A DNA stretch of 64,000 bases from Carex sylvatica (Eukaryota > Streptophyta > Magnoliopsida > Poales > Cyperaceae): contig CAXKVR010000316.1 in assembly GCA_964058845.1 (NCBI GenBank), positions 1-64,000 on the forward strand, given 5' to 3'. The notes below the pieces were generated by a model. It saw only the letters and a list, made by a program, of their open reading frames with translations. It did not search any database and was not told where the DNA came from. Numbering within the stretch: the first letter of the stretch is position 1; each line of letters starts with the position of its first letter. The position numbers and the translations under genes are program-made. Below, in pieces: positions 47,952-61,244 of the stretch.

Positions 47952-50900
47952 TTTTTTTTTTTTTTTTTTTAGAGAAAAATGAAGGTTACACCTTCAAGTT
48001 CCATTGAAATGACACCAGAGATGTCTAGTTTTTACAAAATTTTGCTAATCAGCAATTTAGAAAAAGAAAATTTTGAGAAATAAAATGTTGTAAATAAACT
48101 AGGTATAGCAATTCTAGTAGGCTGTTAGTGAGACTTTTCCACCGAACCTCTACTCCTCTCAGCTTCCTAAGAACTAGCTAATATATTCATCAAAGATCTC
48201 CTTTGCTAGCACATTCTCATTCTTGCTTTCCTCTCTAAAAATTTGTTTGCATCTTTCTCTCTATAACACGAAGCAAACGACCACCTGCAGTCTTCTAACT
48301 TGGGTGTTGTTACTGTTGACTATGTTGTCCATGTAGTGACCTTGTATTATTCGTACCAGTACAGTTACTGGCATCTGCACGACCCCCCCATTTCTTCTGA
48401 TCAATTGATGCTTGACCCCATACGCGTACCGGCATATACCATATAGATGCTCCACCGATTCAGCTGCTGCCTTACAAAGGATACATCGATTTGGTATTTC
48501 CTATCCTCTTCTGACGAGATTGTCCACCGTTAGAATTTTGTTTCTCATCATAAGCCAAATGAAAATTTGCACTCTAGGAGGAGCCTTAATATTCCATGAT
48601 TTAGCTCGGATGTCGTTTACCGCTGGGTATTCTTCCATTCCTTTGTAATACGATTTAACAGAAAATGATTTCCCCATCTCCCATTTCCAAAGGACAATAT
48701 CCTGTGTTGCTTGATCCAATTCGATATATTGTAGCTGCTGCAATAGCTGCTGACTTTGATCTATTGAATCTTGTGTGAGGTATGTCTCCAAATCATGGTC
48801 CCAATCTCCGTCATTATTTGCTTCACTGATCGCAATATTCTTCTGTTGAGCTTGAAGATATAAATCTGGATATTGGAATTTGAGTGGCATTCCCATCCAA
48901 GCATCATGCCAAAATAGAGTCCTAGTTCCTGATCCCACCACATATGTCAATGAAGCCTCAAAGATATCCTTTATTTGCCCGATTGATTTCCAAACTGTCG
49001 TTTGCCCCGCCATATCCCATGGCATGTGTGTGCATGGTAGAAAGTGCAGCCACCACTCTCTCTGGTTGAATGAAGTTCCAGACTAATTTTGCCATTATAG
49101 CCTTGTTTATTGTAAGCAAATTCTTGATTCCCAAACCTCCTCTATTTTTTGGTGTAATTATGATTTCCCAAGCGATAAGACTCATATACCTGTTGCTGAT
49201 TTTCCTTATGGCCATGCCATAGGAACCTTCTTCGAATTTTGTCAATCTTCTTAATAAACCATTTTGGTAAAATGAAAGTAGACATGAAGTATATGGGCAT
49301 TGCAGAAAGCGTGGCATTAATCAATGTCACTCTTCCCCCCATTGACAAAAGCCCTGCCTTCCAAGTTGAGAGCTTACCTTCCATTTTTCCAAGCAGTGGT
49401 TGGTACTCTAATTTTCCAATTTTTTTGTTTGAGAGTGGCATACCAAGATACTTGAGAGGAAATTTTGATTGTTTACAGCTCATTATGTTGGATTTGGATT
49501 CAATTTCTTGTTGAGTCGCCCTTGCAATGATGAGTTTTGATTTATTCAGATTCACTTGCAGTCCCGATAATTCTCCAAATATTTGAAGGATTATCTTTAA
49601 AAATGTATGTTGATGCTCCTCCGGCCTCATGAGGAATAGTGTATCATCCGCATATAGTAGGCATTGCTTGCAATCTTGGAAAGGTTGTGCAAAAAGACCT
49701 TGACTCACAAGCTGTTGGAACCATGTCGACAAGAAATCCATAGCCAAGATGAATAAATATGGTGCCATTGGATCTCCTTGCCTAACTTCTCGTCTCAATT
49801 TGATATTTTTTCCTGCCATCGAGTTCAAAATCACCTTTGTTGTTCCTTGTAGTGTTGAGTTGCTTACAATGCGTATCCAATTTTCTGAAAATCCCTTTGC
49901 CAATAGAACTTGACTCAGAAAATCCCAAGATAACGTATCAAAAGCTTTGAATACATCTACCTTGAAGAGGGCTATCTGTTGTCTCTGCCTAGTAGCTAAA
50001 GTCACCACTTCTTGCGCATACAAAAAGCCTTCGTTTATGTGCCTCCCCTTTATGAAGTCTGTTTGTCTTTCCATCACCAAATATGAAATGACAAATTGTA
50101 GTCTATTTGCCATTATTTTTGAAAAGATCTTTTGAATCGAGTTAATTAAGCTGATTGGTCTAAAGTCCGTCACTTCAATTGCTCCCTCTTTCTTCGGTAA
50201 AAGGATAATATGCGAATCATTTAGCGGGTACAAGGTTGCTTGTGGGTCCAAGATGATCTGATTGTAAACCTTTAATAAATCAGCTACTATGCTTTGCTGA
50301 AAAACCTTGTAGAATTCCACTGTTAGGCCATCAGGGCCCGGTGCCTTGTTGTTTTTCATTTTTGTTATTACTTGTAGTATCTCCTGTTGTGTGATTGGAA
50401 CCGCCATGTGTTGTAATTTTTCCTGTTGGCTGTTGAATAATCTGGACATATCAAAGTGGTTAGTTGCCTTATGCTCGGCTCCCATTAGCTTTGTGAAGTA
50501 TCGGTGTATCGCTGCTGCCTTGTGTTTATGTTGCGTGTGTTGGTTGCCTCCTTCTTGTATGACATCAATCAAATTAGCCCTTTTCCTTTTAGTAGCCAAT
50601 AGGTGGAAATATTTGGAGTTTTTATCTCCTTTGCTGACCCAAGCTTTTTTGGCTCTTTGATGCCATTTTTCTTCCTCCACTTGACATACAGTAGAGTACC
50701 TCTCTAACAGCATTTGTTTCAACAATTTTTCTACATTGGTCAGTCTTCTTACTTCTGATTGCTGTGCCAACCAGTGCAGACAGTTTCTGCAAAGACTTGT
50801 CTGATATTTCTGTTTCTCGATATGCTTCTTTTTCCATTGAATGATTTTCTTTCTCAATCCCACTATTTTGTCATTCAATTCACTTGCTGTAGTGGCTGTG
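47952..50900 (-). mobile_element. L1-type LINE, 5'-truncated, with decayed ORF2
   Basis: Non-LTR retrotransposon on the minus strand. The longest open part, 50878-49142, is reverse transcriptase: NNKAPGPDGLTVEFYK, FRPISLINSIQKIFSKIMAN, RQGDPMAPYLFILAMDFLS and the catalytic box LLYADDTLF (YADD at 49654-49643). After a frameshift near 49150-49320 comes the C-terminal zf-RVT segment (WNIKAPPRVQIFIWLMMRN and then HLYGICRYAYG near 48450-48420). The 19-base T run at 47952-47970 is the complement of the poly-A tail and marks the 3' end. The endonuclease domain and ORF1 are missing, so the copy was truncated near 50.9 kb. No target duplication was found. Confidence 0.87.
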
Positions 50901-52237
50901 GCAGTTGACTTCCATTACTGATTAACCAGGTCTTTAAAATCTTGAATCTTGATCTAAGAATTTTCAAGCCTAAATATGTTGGAGCTTGGGAACTTAGTCT
51001 TAATATGGTTCAAATATGGTTCCAAGCTTGGGAACTTACACTTCTTTAGGGTTTAGGGTTTTGGTTGTTAGAAAAAAAGAAGGTGCAAATGTTTTGGGTG
51101 CAGGAGGGAAAGAAATTAATGTTATTTCCTGTAACATTAATATTCTTGTAAAATATCTGGTTCAAATATATTTGAACCTGAGATATTTTACCAAAAGGAG
51201 TAACATCTTAATAATTCTTCAGAAACTTAGTATAATTATGCTCTATATATTAACACATTTTTTTCTTCAAGAATGTGTAAATGCTTTCGATTATTATTAT
51301 TTTTTTCCTGTTTGCCATAGCTAGCGACAATACTTAGTGTACTTATAACGCAAATATAAAACATAATAGTTATCATGATGAAGATGATCATTCCCCTTTC
51401 GCATACTATAGTAGGTAAGGGAATTTACTTTTAACCAATAGAAGTTGTTTTAGATTATGAAAAGGTTTGAAACAAACTTGGGTAATCACATACAATCATT
51501 AAAAGAGAGAAACAAACCTTGCATGAATGTTAGAAAAAGAGAACAAATATGCAGGGTTTTTTTTTTTTTTTTTTCTTCTTCTTCTTCTTTAATTTAGATA
51601 TACATGCTGTGGTAAAGCATCACATCGAGTACGAAAGGCCAACAATTTGTTCATGAGACATCTATTTTTTTTTTAGATTTTGTTGCAGTGTCTTGTATGG
51701 CGGGCAATAATTTATGTTTATCTAACAATGTTGTAGGAGGAAGTTTCCAAATTTCTTGTACCACAATCCAGGACATGTACGTATCACTATGCTAATCAGC
51801 TTTTTTAACTCTCATCCATAAATTTCAGAAATAATTAATTAAACAGCCATTGGACAGAATCATATTTTTAAATTATGAGAATTAAATGCACAATAAAAAT
51901 CAATTATTAAAGAAATTTAAGTTGAATATGAGATCAATTTTACTGCACTCATAATATTTTACTATGAGCTATATAGAAAATAATGAAAAAAATACATAAT
52001 TTTGTTGTTAAAAAAATAATAGGGGTAAAACTGACCCTCGTTTATTCTACATATAGATCTGTCATTGGAGGGGAGCGTCCAATGTCAAGTCAGAGCTGTT
52101 AAATCCGTGTTAAGATTGATGTTCACTTTAATTATCTGTCATAATCTTATAATTGTCTATGCAAATTTGAGTGCAAATCGAATGAGTCTGATCAAATATC
52201 AGACTGAATTTGATTACCGTCCCGCTCCAGATTTCAT
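50901..52237. other. Intergenic, microsatellite only
   Basis: No gene recognised. A poly-T run followed by (CTT)n lies at about 51557-51588. The rest is AT-rich and unstructured as far as I can see. Confidence 0.4.
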
Positions 52238-52647
52238 CCAAAATCGAGGGTGTTCTTAAGCTCACTAAAGTATTTGGTGAGCTTAACTCCAAATCTATTA
52301 AATTAGTTTCAAACAATAAATCTAAACCATTAAAATTAATTTATTTCCCAAGTAATAAATTTACACATAAAATTTTAGAATTTCAAATTAATTTTGTATA
52401 AAGTCAAGTGGTCAAAAAGTGTTAAAAAAATAAATGCACTAAAATTAATTTATAAACCTTCTCATTTTGACCGCTTGACTTTATACTAAAATAATTCAAA
52501 AATTTAAAATCATTGCATGTAAATTCATTACTTGTGAAGTTGATGGATTTCAACAGTTTAGATTTATAGTTTGAAGTCGATATAATATATTTTGGAGTTA
52601 AGCTCATCAAACACCTTTGTGAGCTCATGAACACCCTAGTTTTACTC
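52238..52647. mobile_element. Mutator-type MITE, copy 3
   Basis: Right end GAACACCCTAGTTTTACTC and left GAGGGTGTTCTTAAGCTCAC match the family at 6270-6684. Inner CTTGACTTTATACTAAA and CATGTAAATTCATTAC segments match too. The left-most 10 bases of the TIR have diverged and no clear duplication remains. Confidence 0.7.
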
Positions 52648-52725
52648 CATAAGCACAATAATGTCTAGAGAACAAATGGTCTTATGTGGGGTGGGTTATT
52701 GTTTGATGTCACAGGTTGCTAGCTT

Positions 52726-52931
52726 TTGAGGCCTATGCAGGGCTTCCAAGGCCCAAACAATCTAATAGTCGATAAATAACCCAATATATATTGTTGAGGC
52801 CTATGCAGGGCTTCCAAGGCCCAAACAATCTAATAGTCGATAAATAACCCAATATATATTGTTGAGGCCTATGCAGGGCTTCCAAGGCCCAAACAATCTA
52901 ATAGTCGATAAATAACCCAATATATATTGTT
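52726..52931. repeat. 68-bp tandem repeat, three identical copies
   Basis: Units start TTGAGGCCTATGCAGGGC at 52726, 52794 and 52862. I see no difference between copies, which suggests recent expansion or homogenisation. The unit contains GGGCTTCCAAGGCCC, an imperfect palindrome. Confidence 0.95.
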
Positions 52932-53619
52932 ACACCATTTTCTGAAGAACTGGACCGTTGCCTCTTTCAGATCCATGTTTTTCCGTCATTATGTTGAAAA
53001 TTATTTTTATAATTTTACTTAAGATTTAATGGCGATTGGACCAACTTTTTTTTTTTTTTTTCTCCCGATGATCTAGTTAATCGATCTAAGTGATTAGAGT
53101 TGTCCCGTAGACTTCGGCTCCGAAATAATATTATTTTAGATAAGTTAAAACTTATATAATGATGTTTATATAAAACATCTAACAATCAAGTATTTTTTTT
53201 ATGTAAATAATAAATTTTGCAAACTTATAAAATTTCATATAATAAAAATGAACACTATTAACAACATAAAGTATTACATAGAGTCATGTAAATATTTTTC
53301 TTAATGAATGAAAATAGTTGGTTCGCCTTGGCCATCCAACCCTAAAAAAAGTATTATATAGAGAAATATAAACATATGTTCTCTTTTAAATGAGAAGAGG
53401 TACAACATGATACAATATGAGTCCTCAATCATAATAAATAAAGAGATAAACATAATCGAATGGACGGGGACATTGATGAAGTGAAATAGGTGAAGTCTTA
53501 AAACTTAAAACTTTTTTTTATTTTTATGAAATATAGATTTATTAAAAGATTCGTTGATTTCAATTTATAGTCTGAAAAAAATATATTAACAAGTTTGCCA
53601 ATTATGTTGCCATCTGGAG
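52932..53619. other. AT-rich spacer between two tandem arrays
   Basis: No gene or repeat recognised apart from a poly-T run at about 53046-53061. Confidence 0.35.
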
Positions 53620-55075
53620 ACACTACTAGAGTGTTTCAAATTACACATTCAATTGAAGTGTTGTATTAGGGTTATAAATACTCTATTATCTTGCAATCTG
53701 GAGACACTATTAGAGTGCTCAAAATACATTCAATTAGAGTTTTGTATTAGGGTTGTAAATGCCCAATTATCATGCCATTTGGAGACACTACTCGAGTGCT
53801 CCAAACACCTTCAATTGGAGTGCTATATTATGGTTGTAAATGCCAAATTATCTTGTCATATAGATACATTATTAGAGTGCTCCAAACACCATCTATTGGA
53901 GTTTTATATTTAGGATTGTAAATGCTCTATTATCTTGGCATATAGGAACTCTACTAGACTGCACCAAATAGCTTCAATTGGAGTGTTGTACTAGGATTGT
54001 AAATACCCTATTATCTTGCCATTTGGATACACTACTAGAGTGCTCCAAACACATTCAATTGGAGTATTGTATTAGGTTTGTAAATGCCCTATTATCTTGC
54101 CATATAGAGATGCTACTAGAGTGCTCCAAACGCCACCAATTGGAGTGTTGTATTGAGGTTGTAAATGACCAATTATAGTGCCATTTGGAGACACTACTAG
54201 AGTGCTCCAAACACCTTCAATTGGAGTGTTATATTGGGGTTGTAAATGCCATATTATATTGCTATATAGAGACACTACAAAAGTGCTCCAAACATCTTCA
54301 ATTGGTGTGTTATATTAGGGTTATAAATACCCTATTATATTGCAATCGGGAGACACTACTAGAGTGCTCCAAACACATTCGATTGAAGTATTGTATTAGA
54401 ATTGTAGATGCCCTATTATCTTGCCATATAAAGACAAAATTAGAGTGCTCCAAACACCTTCAATTGGAGTGTTGTTTTACAATTGTAAATGCCTTATTAT
54501 CTTGCAATATATGGACTCTACTAGAGTGCTCCAAACACCTTCAATTGGAGTGTTCTATTAGGGTTGTAAATTTTTTATTATCTTGTCATATGGAGACACT
54601 ACTAAAGTGCTCCAAACACCATCAATTGGAGTGTTGTATTGGGGTTGTAAATGCCATAATATCTTGCAATTTGAAGACACTACTAGATTGCTCCAAACAC
54701 ATACAATTGGAGTGTTGTGTTGGAATTGTAAATGCCATATTATCTTGTCATATAGAGACACTATTAGAGTTCTCCAAACACATTTAATTAGAGTGTTGTA
54801 TGCCATATTATCTTGCCATCTGGAGACACTACTAGATTGCTCCAAACACCTTCAATTGAAGTGTTGTATTAGGGTTGTAAATATCCTATTATCTTGCAAT
54901 GTAGGAACTATACTAAAGTACTCCAAACACGTTCAATTGGAGTGTTGTATTGGATTTGTAAATGTCATATTATCTTTCCATATAAAGACTATACTAGAGT
55001 ACTCCAAACAACTTTAATTGTAGTGTTGTATTAGAGTTGTAAATGCCATATTATCTTATCATATAGAGACCTTCC
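53620..55075. repeat. 81-bp minisatellite/satellite array, about 18 units
   Basis: The anchor GAGTGCTCCAAACACC recurs at 81-bp spacing from about 53796 to 54999 (for example 54040, 54121, 54202, 54283, 54364, 54445, 54526, 54607), with one 68-bp, one 82-bp and one 84-bp step. Units are about 80-90% alike. Because 81 is a multiple of three, long open frames persist on both strands: the plus strand reads as 27-residue units like LLECSKHIQLECCIRVV.., up to 200 residues at 54185-54787. There is no codon-level sign of selection that I can judge, so the coding potential is treated as incidental. Confidence 0.93.
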
Positions 55076-56058
55076 TATTTAAAAGTCAACTTTAATTTTT
55101 TGATATCCACCTTCCTATTTAAAAGTCAACATCACAAATCAAATTTAATTCAACTAAACGGATTATCAAATTTCTTCCTTTATTTCATTTCCTAACTTTT
55201 AGTACCATTTAGTATTTCCTATTCTGGCTCAAAACTAATGAATATTTCTTTATTTTTATTTTTTTTATATCTTTATTTATTTATTTCCTAGTTTAAATCA
55301 CTTTTGTGCAATTAAGGTATGGTCTTCACCCACCATATTTTTTTATGCTAATGATTAAGTAGGTTTGGCTCAAATTCGGTTCAGCTCAATGAGAGAAGCA
55401 AAATGATTCGGCTCTAACTCGGTTCGCTTTTAAAAGAAAAAAGCTCGGCTCGGCTCGACTCGACTTGGCTCATGTAAACACTTGACTCGACTCGACTCTG
55501 CTCGTGAGCTTGAGAGCCCGCTCATATTCTTTCTTATTAAACTTTTACAGATAAAGTCAATTTTCTTCTGGATATGATGTCTCAGTTTTCAACGGAAAAT
55601 AAATTAATAAATAAATAAAACTTATATTTCCAAATGAAAATGAAAAATTCGATTGTATGTATTCAGATGAAAGCTTGGTTTTAAACAGAATGTTAATTAA
55701 GATTTCACTTTCGTAAATGTAAAAGTAAATGTGACCTCTAATTCTACAGAATTTACGTTAGAAAAATTAATATTCTTGTATCAAAATACAAAAGAAACTG
55801 ACATCTTGGTTAATTTCGAAATTCAAAATTTGTGTATAATTTATTTGAGAATAATTCATTTTAATTAGTTATACATTAATATCGTAGCATATGAATAATT
55901 CAATAAATTTGTAAATAAGTAGACAATTTGTTTAATTTATTATTTATATGAAATTTGAAATTTAAACAAAATTGAAATTTTAAAAAAAAAATTAAAATTT
56001 AAAATCGGTGAAAAAATCAAAGCGGTGGAAAAATCAGCTCTTTGCTGGTGACAACTGC

Positions 56059-56089
<31 letters not shown>

Positions 56090-58274
56090 AATCTTTAGAA
56101 GACTGAGTCTAGATTTTAGCTAACAATTAATATGTGACAGACTAGAATCGATGTAGTTTTTGTGAATGTCATTATTTCTGAAATTTAGTTACAAAATTTG
56201 GAGGCAAGTGTGTTTTGATTGCTCTAGAAAAATAACAAAAGACAACAACCTCAAAATAAACTTAGGAAAATAGTGAGAATATGAGCTAGCTCGTGAGCTC
56301 GCGAGCCAAACTGAGTCGAGCCAAATATTTATATGAGCCGAGCCGAACTTTTTTCTTTCAAAAGCAAGCCGAGTCGAGTTCAGACTTTTTTCAGTTTCGA
56401 GTCCATTTCGTTATGAAATATTGAGCCGCTCAACTCATTGATTCGCGAGCCAGAATGCGATCCCTACTCCGCAATTCTTCCTTATTCTATTGTACCCAAA
56501 TTTGTTTTTATTAGAGCTTTTTATTTCAAAAAAAACTATTTTCGATTAAACGTGTAGACTCCTTGTCACGGGCTAAAATGATTAATTTAACCAAAAAAAA
56601 AATTATCCGAGAATATAAAACAATTTTTTTCATAATTGCATCTTTGTTTTTTATTTGATATTAATCAAGTCTCATTGTTGAGAATTAACCAACCATCATT
56701 TCTCTATTTGTATTTGCATGCGACATTAATTTTACATTGTTGGTGAAATTTTAGGGGTTTATGATCATTCTCATTTTTCTGAATCAGCACTTTTAGTACT
56801 ATTCTCTTGCCAGTATTGTTTGAATCTATTTTAACCCCACAGGTCAGAATCAACTCCAGACATTTGACTGTTGACTGCTTTCTACTTGAAATCTTAGCAC
56901 ATAATAATGAAACTGTTTATCAGTCGACAACAAAGAAGAAATCACCTCATTACAATTAATGATTCATATAAACAAAATTTATAATCATAACCAGTTAGCA
57001 TCTCTCTAGTTTCCTGGCCTTTGGGCCTTTGGGCTTTACTAATTTCTTAAACCATCTGTTTCAATCAGAATATCAAATCACAACAATTGAATTCAATTCC
57101 AAATAAAATATTATAGCTTCAAACATATTTGTAACTCATTAAACAGCATAGTTTTTTTTTTTTTTTTTTTTAATAATTGCATAAATTGAACCATAAGATC
57201 CGCATATATATGCGTCATTAATTACCACTCTAATCACAAGCATGAAGAAAACTAGTCATGCATATTTGCATAGACTTCTGCAACTTTTATATTCTTCAGA
57301 TTTCATCATTAAATTTTTGATGGGTGAGTTCAAACTAATTAATGTGCCTATTGCAATATATATGATTCATTTGTAACATTCTACCCAAATTGGCCAGTAG
57401 AATTCAGCCAATCCTGCAACACCTCATTGTGGGATTGCCATTCCAAACTAATTGGAGCTGTTTGAGCAGCCTCTATATATAGCACATAACATGGGTAAAG
57501 CTTAATTCCATTTGGAAGGGTGAATAGAGGGTCTGGTACTGTACCAGCATACCATCTTATGCGCTATATGGCAGCTGCATAGGAAATTGGAGCAGTTTGT
57601 ATTTTTCAGCAATCGCAATCTGTGCCAAAGCCATTGCAAGTATACCAGTGAGTTTTGCCAAACTTGATAATCCTGTGAAAAAATATTAAACACAGACAAG
57701 ATTAGTGAGGCTGATCTAGCCTGCACATGCACTAACAGTTACTAACCAGCACAGCATGAACTACAAAAGGACAAAAGCTTAATTTGGTTTCAACTTTATG
57801 GACAACCCTTTCACCATTTCTCAAGGTTCCCAGTTCTCTCAAATAAATATTGTAAATTTTGCCAAATTAAGGAAGTTTTGCATGGTTCAGAATTTGGATT
57901 CCATAATTCTATTGCCAGTGCAAGTACTCGTAAAAAATGGCTTTATATACAAGGCTAAAGGTCTAGTGAGTATCTGCCAAGTACCACTACTTGTATACCT
58001 AGTAAGTACTGACTCAGCATCAACAAGTCAGATGCATGTAAAAAGTCAATAAAATCACAAAGAAAAATAGAATACAAAATGCAAATTAAATAAATAAAAC
58101 ATTACAAATAAAGAAAGAATATTGAAAAAGAATAAAGAAAATATCCAGAATAAGAGAACTATTGAGCAAAGCTGTAGAAGTACTTCATTTAATAGAGCAA
58201 CAAACCGCCCAAAATTACATAAATTGATTATCTACATTCAAATAAGCTATCTTCATTCTGATTCAGCACTTCAA
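55076..58274. other. Intergenic with GAGCCGAGC-rich tracts
   Basis: No gene recognised. Tracts of GGCTCGGCTCGACTCG at about 55440-55510 and GAGCTCGCGAGCC / GAGCCGAGCCGAAC at about 56285-56470 face each other across about 0.8 kb of AT-rich DNA and may be ends of a decayed hAT-like element (possible termini TAGGTTTGGCTC at 55359 and GCGATCCCTA at about 56467). A 28-base poly-A run is at 56059-56086. A MITE-free stretch at 57370-58270 shows nothing coding; part may be the 3' flank of the PPR pseudogene. Confidence 0.4.
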
Positions 58275-59862
58275 TCAAGTTTTACCACTTGTCTGATCCA
58301 TGACAACTTTTGCATCTTCATCCCGCCCCATTTTCAAAAGCTGTTCTAATATTGGTGCAGAGGCAGCTATATCGGGTTTCACTCCTTCTTGCTTCATTCT
58401 GTTCAACACGCACATAGTTTGATCTACTTTTCTGTTCTTTGCATATGCTTTCAGCAAGGAAGTGTAAGTCAATAGATCTGGCGCTACATGATTGAGCTGC
58501 ATTCTATCTAATATTTTCATGACATCATCGATAGTGCCATAATTTGCATAGCCGATAAATAAAATTCCATATGATACAATATCTGATTTTATACGTCCCT
58601 TATACATCAAGTCAAGCAATTTTTGAGCTTCCTTGATTTGGCCTTGTTTGCACAAAGAATCCATCATTGATCCATAAGTAACCTCATCGGGCAAAAAGCC
58701 TTGATCAATCATATCCTTGAAAACTCTAATTGACTCTTTCCATCAGCCTAGCTTAGAATATCCATGTATAACACTAGTAAATGTGATAAGATCAGGTGTG
58801 GCACCTTTATCAAGCATATCATACAATAATTTCTCTGCGCTGTCAGGTTCCCCCCTTTTACAAAGTGAATCCACAATTATATTGCATGTCACGGTGTCAG
58901 GCGATATTCCCTTTGAAACCATCTCATTCAGCAACTCCTTTGCCTTTTCTAATTTGTTAATCTTGCATAACCCATCTATAAGAGTAGAGTAGGTACGAAC
59001 ATTAGGATTTGTACCTCTAGAAATCATATTACATAGCAACTTTTTTGCATTTTCAGTTTCTCCCTCCTTGCAAAGTGCATTGATGACGGTATTATAAGTC
59101 ACAACATCGAGATCATGTCCTTTAGAAACCACGGACTAGAGCATTTCCACTTCCTTGTCCAATTGCCCTTTCTTGCACGACCCATCCACGAGAGTATTAT
59201 AGGTCACAACATTAGGTTTAAATCCCTGTGAAATCATGTAGGACAACAGTTCCTCCTTCCCTGCACAGGCCATTAATTAGTGAGTTGTATGTGACTACAT
59301 TTGGCGCAATACCCTTTGAAAGCATTCGCTCAAACAAACTAAATATTTTACTAATTGCGCTTTCTTTACAAAGGCCATCAATAACAGTGCTGTAGGAGAA
59401 CACATTAGGTGTGCAGCCCAGCTTTGGCATTTTATTGAAAACCATGACTACGACCTCACTAATCCTATTATGAGAACAAAGGCTCTTAAGTAGTGGATTG
59501 AAGATGCTAGGTTCAGCTCTCTGCCCGCCCTTAATAAACTGCCCCAAGAAAACCAAGCCTAGTCTCGGCTGATTCATTCGGATACAGTAGCTGATCAAGA
59601 CACTATAGGTGCAAACATCGGGTGATGGTGAGACTCCTCTAGATTAGGTCCAGCGGTTGAAAAGTGAAAAGATAGTTGCATAATGGTTGTCTGAGTACTT
59701 CATACGAGTTAAGGCTGTAAAGAGTTGGGTAAAGGAATAGATGGACGGTGTCAGGTTCTTAGCAGCCAGCAAGAGATCAAAAAAGTGAAGAGAATCTTTA
59801 ATAGTAGGAGTGCCTGACCGATAATGTTTTTTTACAAGTAATTCCAACTGGCGGGTCCCCAT
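58275..59862 (-). pseudogene. P-class PPR protein, restorer-of-fertility-like, broken
   Basis: Organellar RNA-binding family; RF-like members usually act on mitochondrial transcripts. About 12-13 P-type 35-residue motifs can be followed from MGTRQLELLVKKHYRSG at 59862 to VVMDQTSGKT at 58278. Typical motif cores: NVFSYSTVIDGLCKE, NVVTYNSLINGLCREG, DVVTYNTVINALCKEG, DEVTYGSMMDSLCKQG, DLLTYTSLLKAYAK. Damage: in-frame TAA at 59644-59646, a one-base frameshift near 59258, TAG at 59136-59138 and TGA at 58743-58745. The model begins inside the first repeat region without a targeting peptide. A separate relic upstream (61245-61604) encodes one. Likely inactive unless the assembly is wrong at four positions. 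Confidence 0.85.
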
Positions 59863-61244
59863 GGCAATGGGATGAAATGGTTACAACTTACAACTCCCCT
59901 TGGAGATGGTTCAGTTGAGGCAGTTGGTAGTCTTAGAAAATGGGCTGACCCCCCTTGTTCAACTATAATGGTGTACTAAAAATTTATCAATACATTCCCT
60001 ACAAAACATAAATGAAAGAATGGTTAATTTTGCATAGCATGACAAAGGCTATAGGTAACAGAACAGTACTAGTAAGGCATGAGTCTGGTACGTGATGTCC
60101 ACCTTTGCTTAATAGTAATTCACAATGCAAATAGTCAAACACAAATAGATGAAGTTTTCCAGGTTGGTACAAATACCAGAGTCAATGCCTCTCACAAATT
60201 ACGAATAAGAATTCTAATACCAGCATAATTTATGTCCCAACAAACCAATTACTCCTCCTAGAGATAATTAAACAAAAGAAATCTAAAGATCAAAATTAAC
60301 CTTACAAATTGGATCTGTGGCAGCAGATAGTGTGCATGCACAGTGAGATAACCCGCACAATCTTGTGCTTAAGAGAATAGTTGATACGATTTGCATAATC
60401 TTGTGATATAGCATAGTTAAGGGTTTGAGTTTTATTAACAGGTAGGGTCCCCGATGCAAAATGTATTGGGCTGAGACTAGAACTGTCTTGACTCCTGTAC
60501 CTGGTATGGTAGTAGCCATTAGCTGACAGTTCCATGTGAAGCAAGTATTGAGTTGTTGAGATCTAGACTGTTTGGGCTTTTATTCTGGGAGTAGAGGGAA
60601 CTACTTAGGACTTAGCTGTTGTAAATACTGTTTTTTCTGGTAATACAATGGGCCTTAGTGCCTTTTCTCAAAAAAAAAAATTTAAAAAAAATAACAGAGG
60701 GAGAGAGAACTATCAGACCGTAATTACCTCATAAGCGAGTAAATATTCAAATAAATTAGATGTATTCCTCAGAAGATACTCTTAATGTGTTCTCATTCTC
60801 TTATTTGTTGATTCAACGCTACTAAACAGGTTGTTGGTTCAAAACCGACACCACTGTTTCCTTCGTACATAATTCAGCTTCACATAGGTTCATTTGCTTC
60901 TAATTTGCCACAATTTAGATACACGACAAAGTTGCATAGTAACTTATTTATATGGTTAACAACTGCAATTAATTGATAGGTTTTAAGTGTTACTTCACCA
61001 TTTAGAAAATGAAAGCTAAATGATACCTCCCAATGGAAAGGCTCAAATAATTGAACCTATACTGTACTTTCTCTTTGGGACATTTTATCAAGCAACTTGT
61101 GTGCACGGTTAGAGGACTCCTAAATTGTACTAGATACAGGACCCAGAATTTATGAAGGTGATAAATTTGTGGCCTAGATGCAAAGAAGCTAAAGGAACTG
61201 GCACAGGAGGGGTTACATGGTTACCTTATAATTGCTTCTAGAAA
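59863..61244. other. Spacer separating PPR pseudogene from its upstream relic
   Basis: No gene recognised. A stretch ending in poly-A at about 60669-60678, preceded by GTAATACAATGGGCC, looks like the 3' end of a non-LTR element on +, possibly a short LINE or SINE insertion. Its 5' limit is not visible. Confidence 0.35.

Noticed and set aside
54185..54787. 200-codon open frame
   Set aside because: It lies wholly inside the 81-bp tandem array and stays open only because the period is a multiple of three; the opposite strand is also open.
53620..55075. CRISPR-like array
   Set aside because: Units are contiguous 81-bp repeats with no unique spacers, and the setting is a plant genome.
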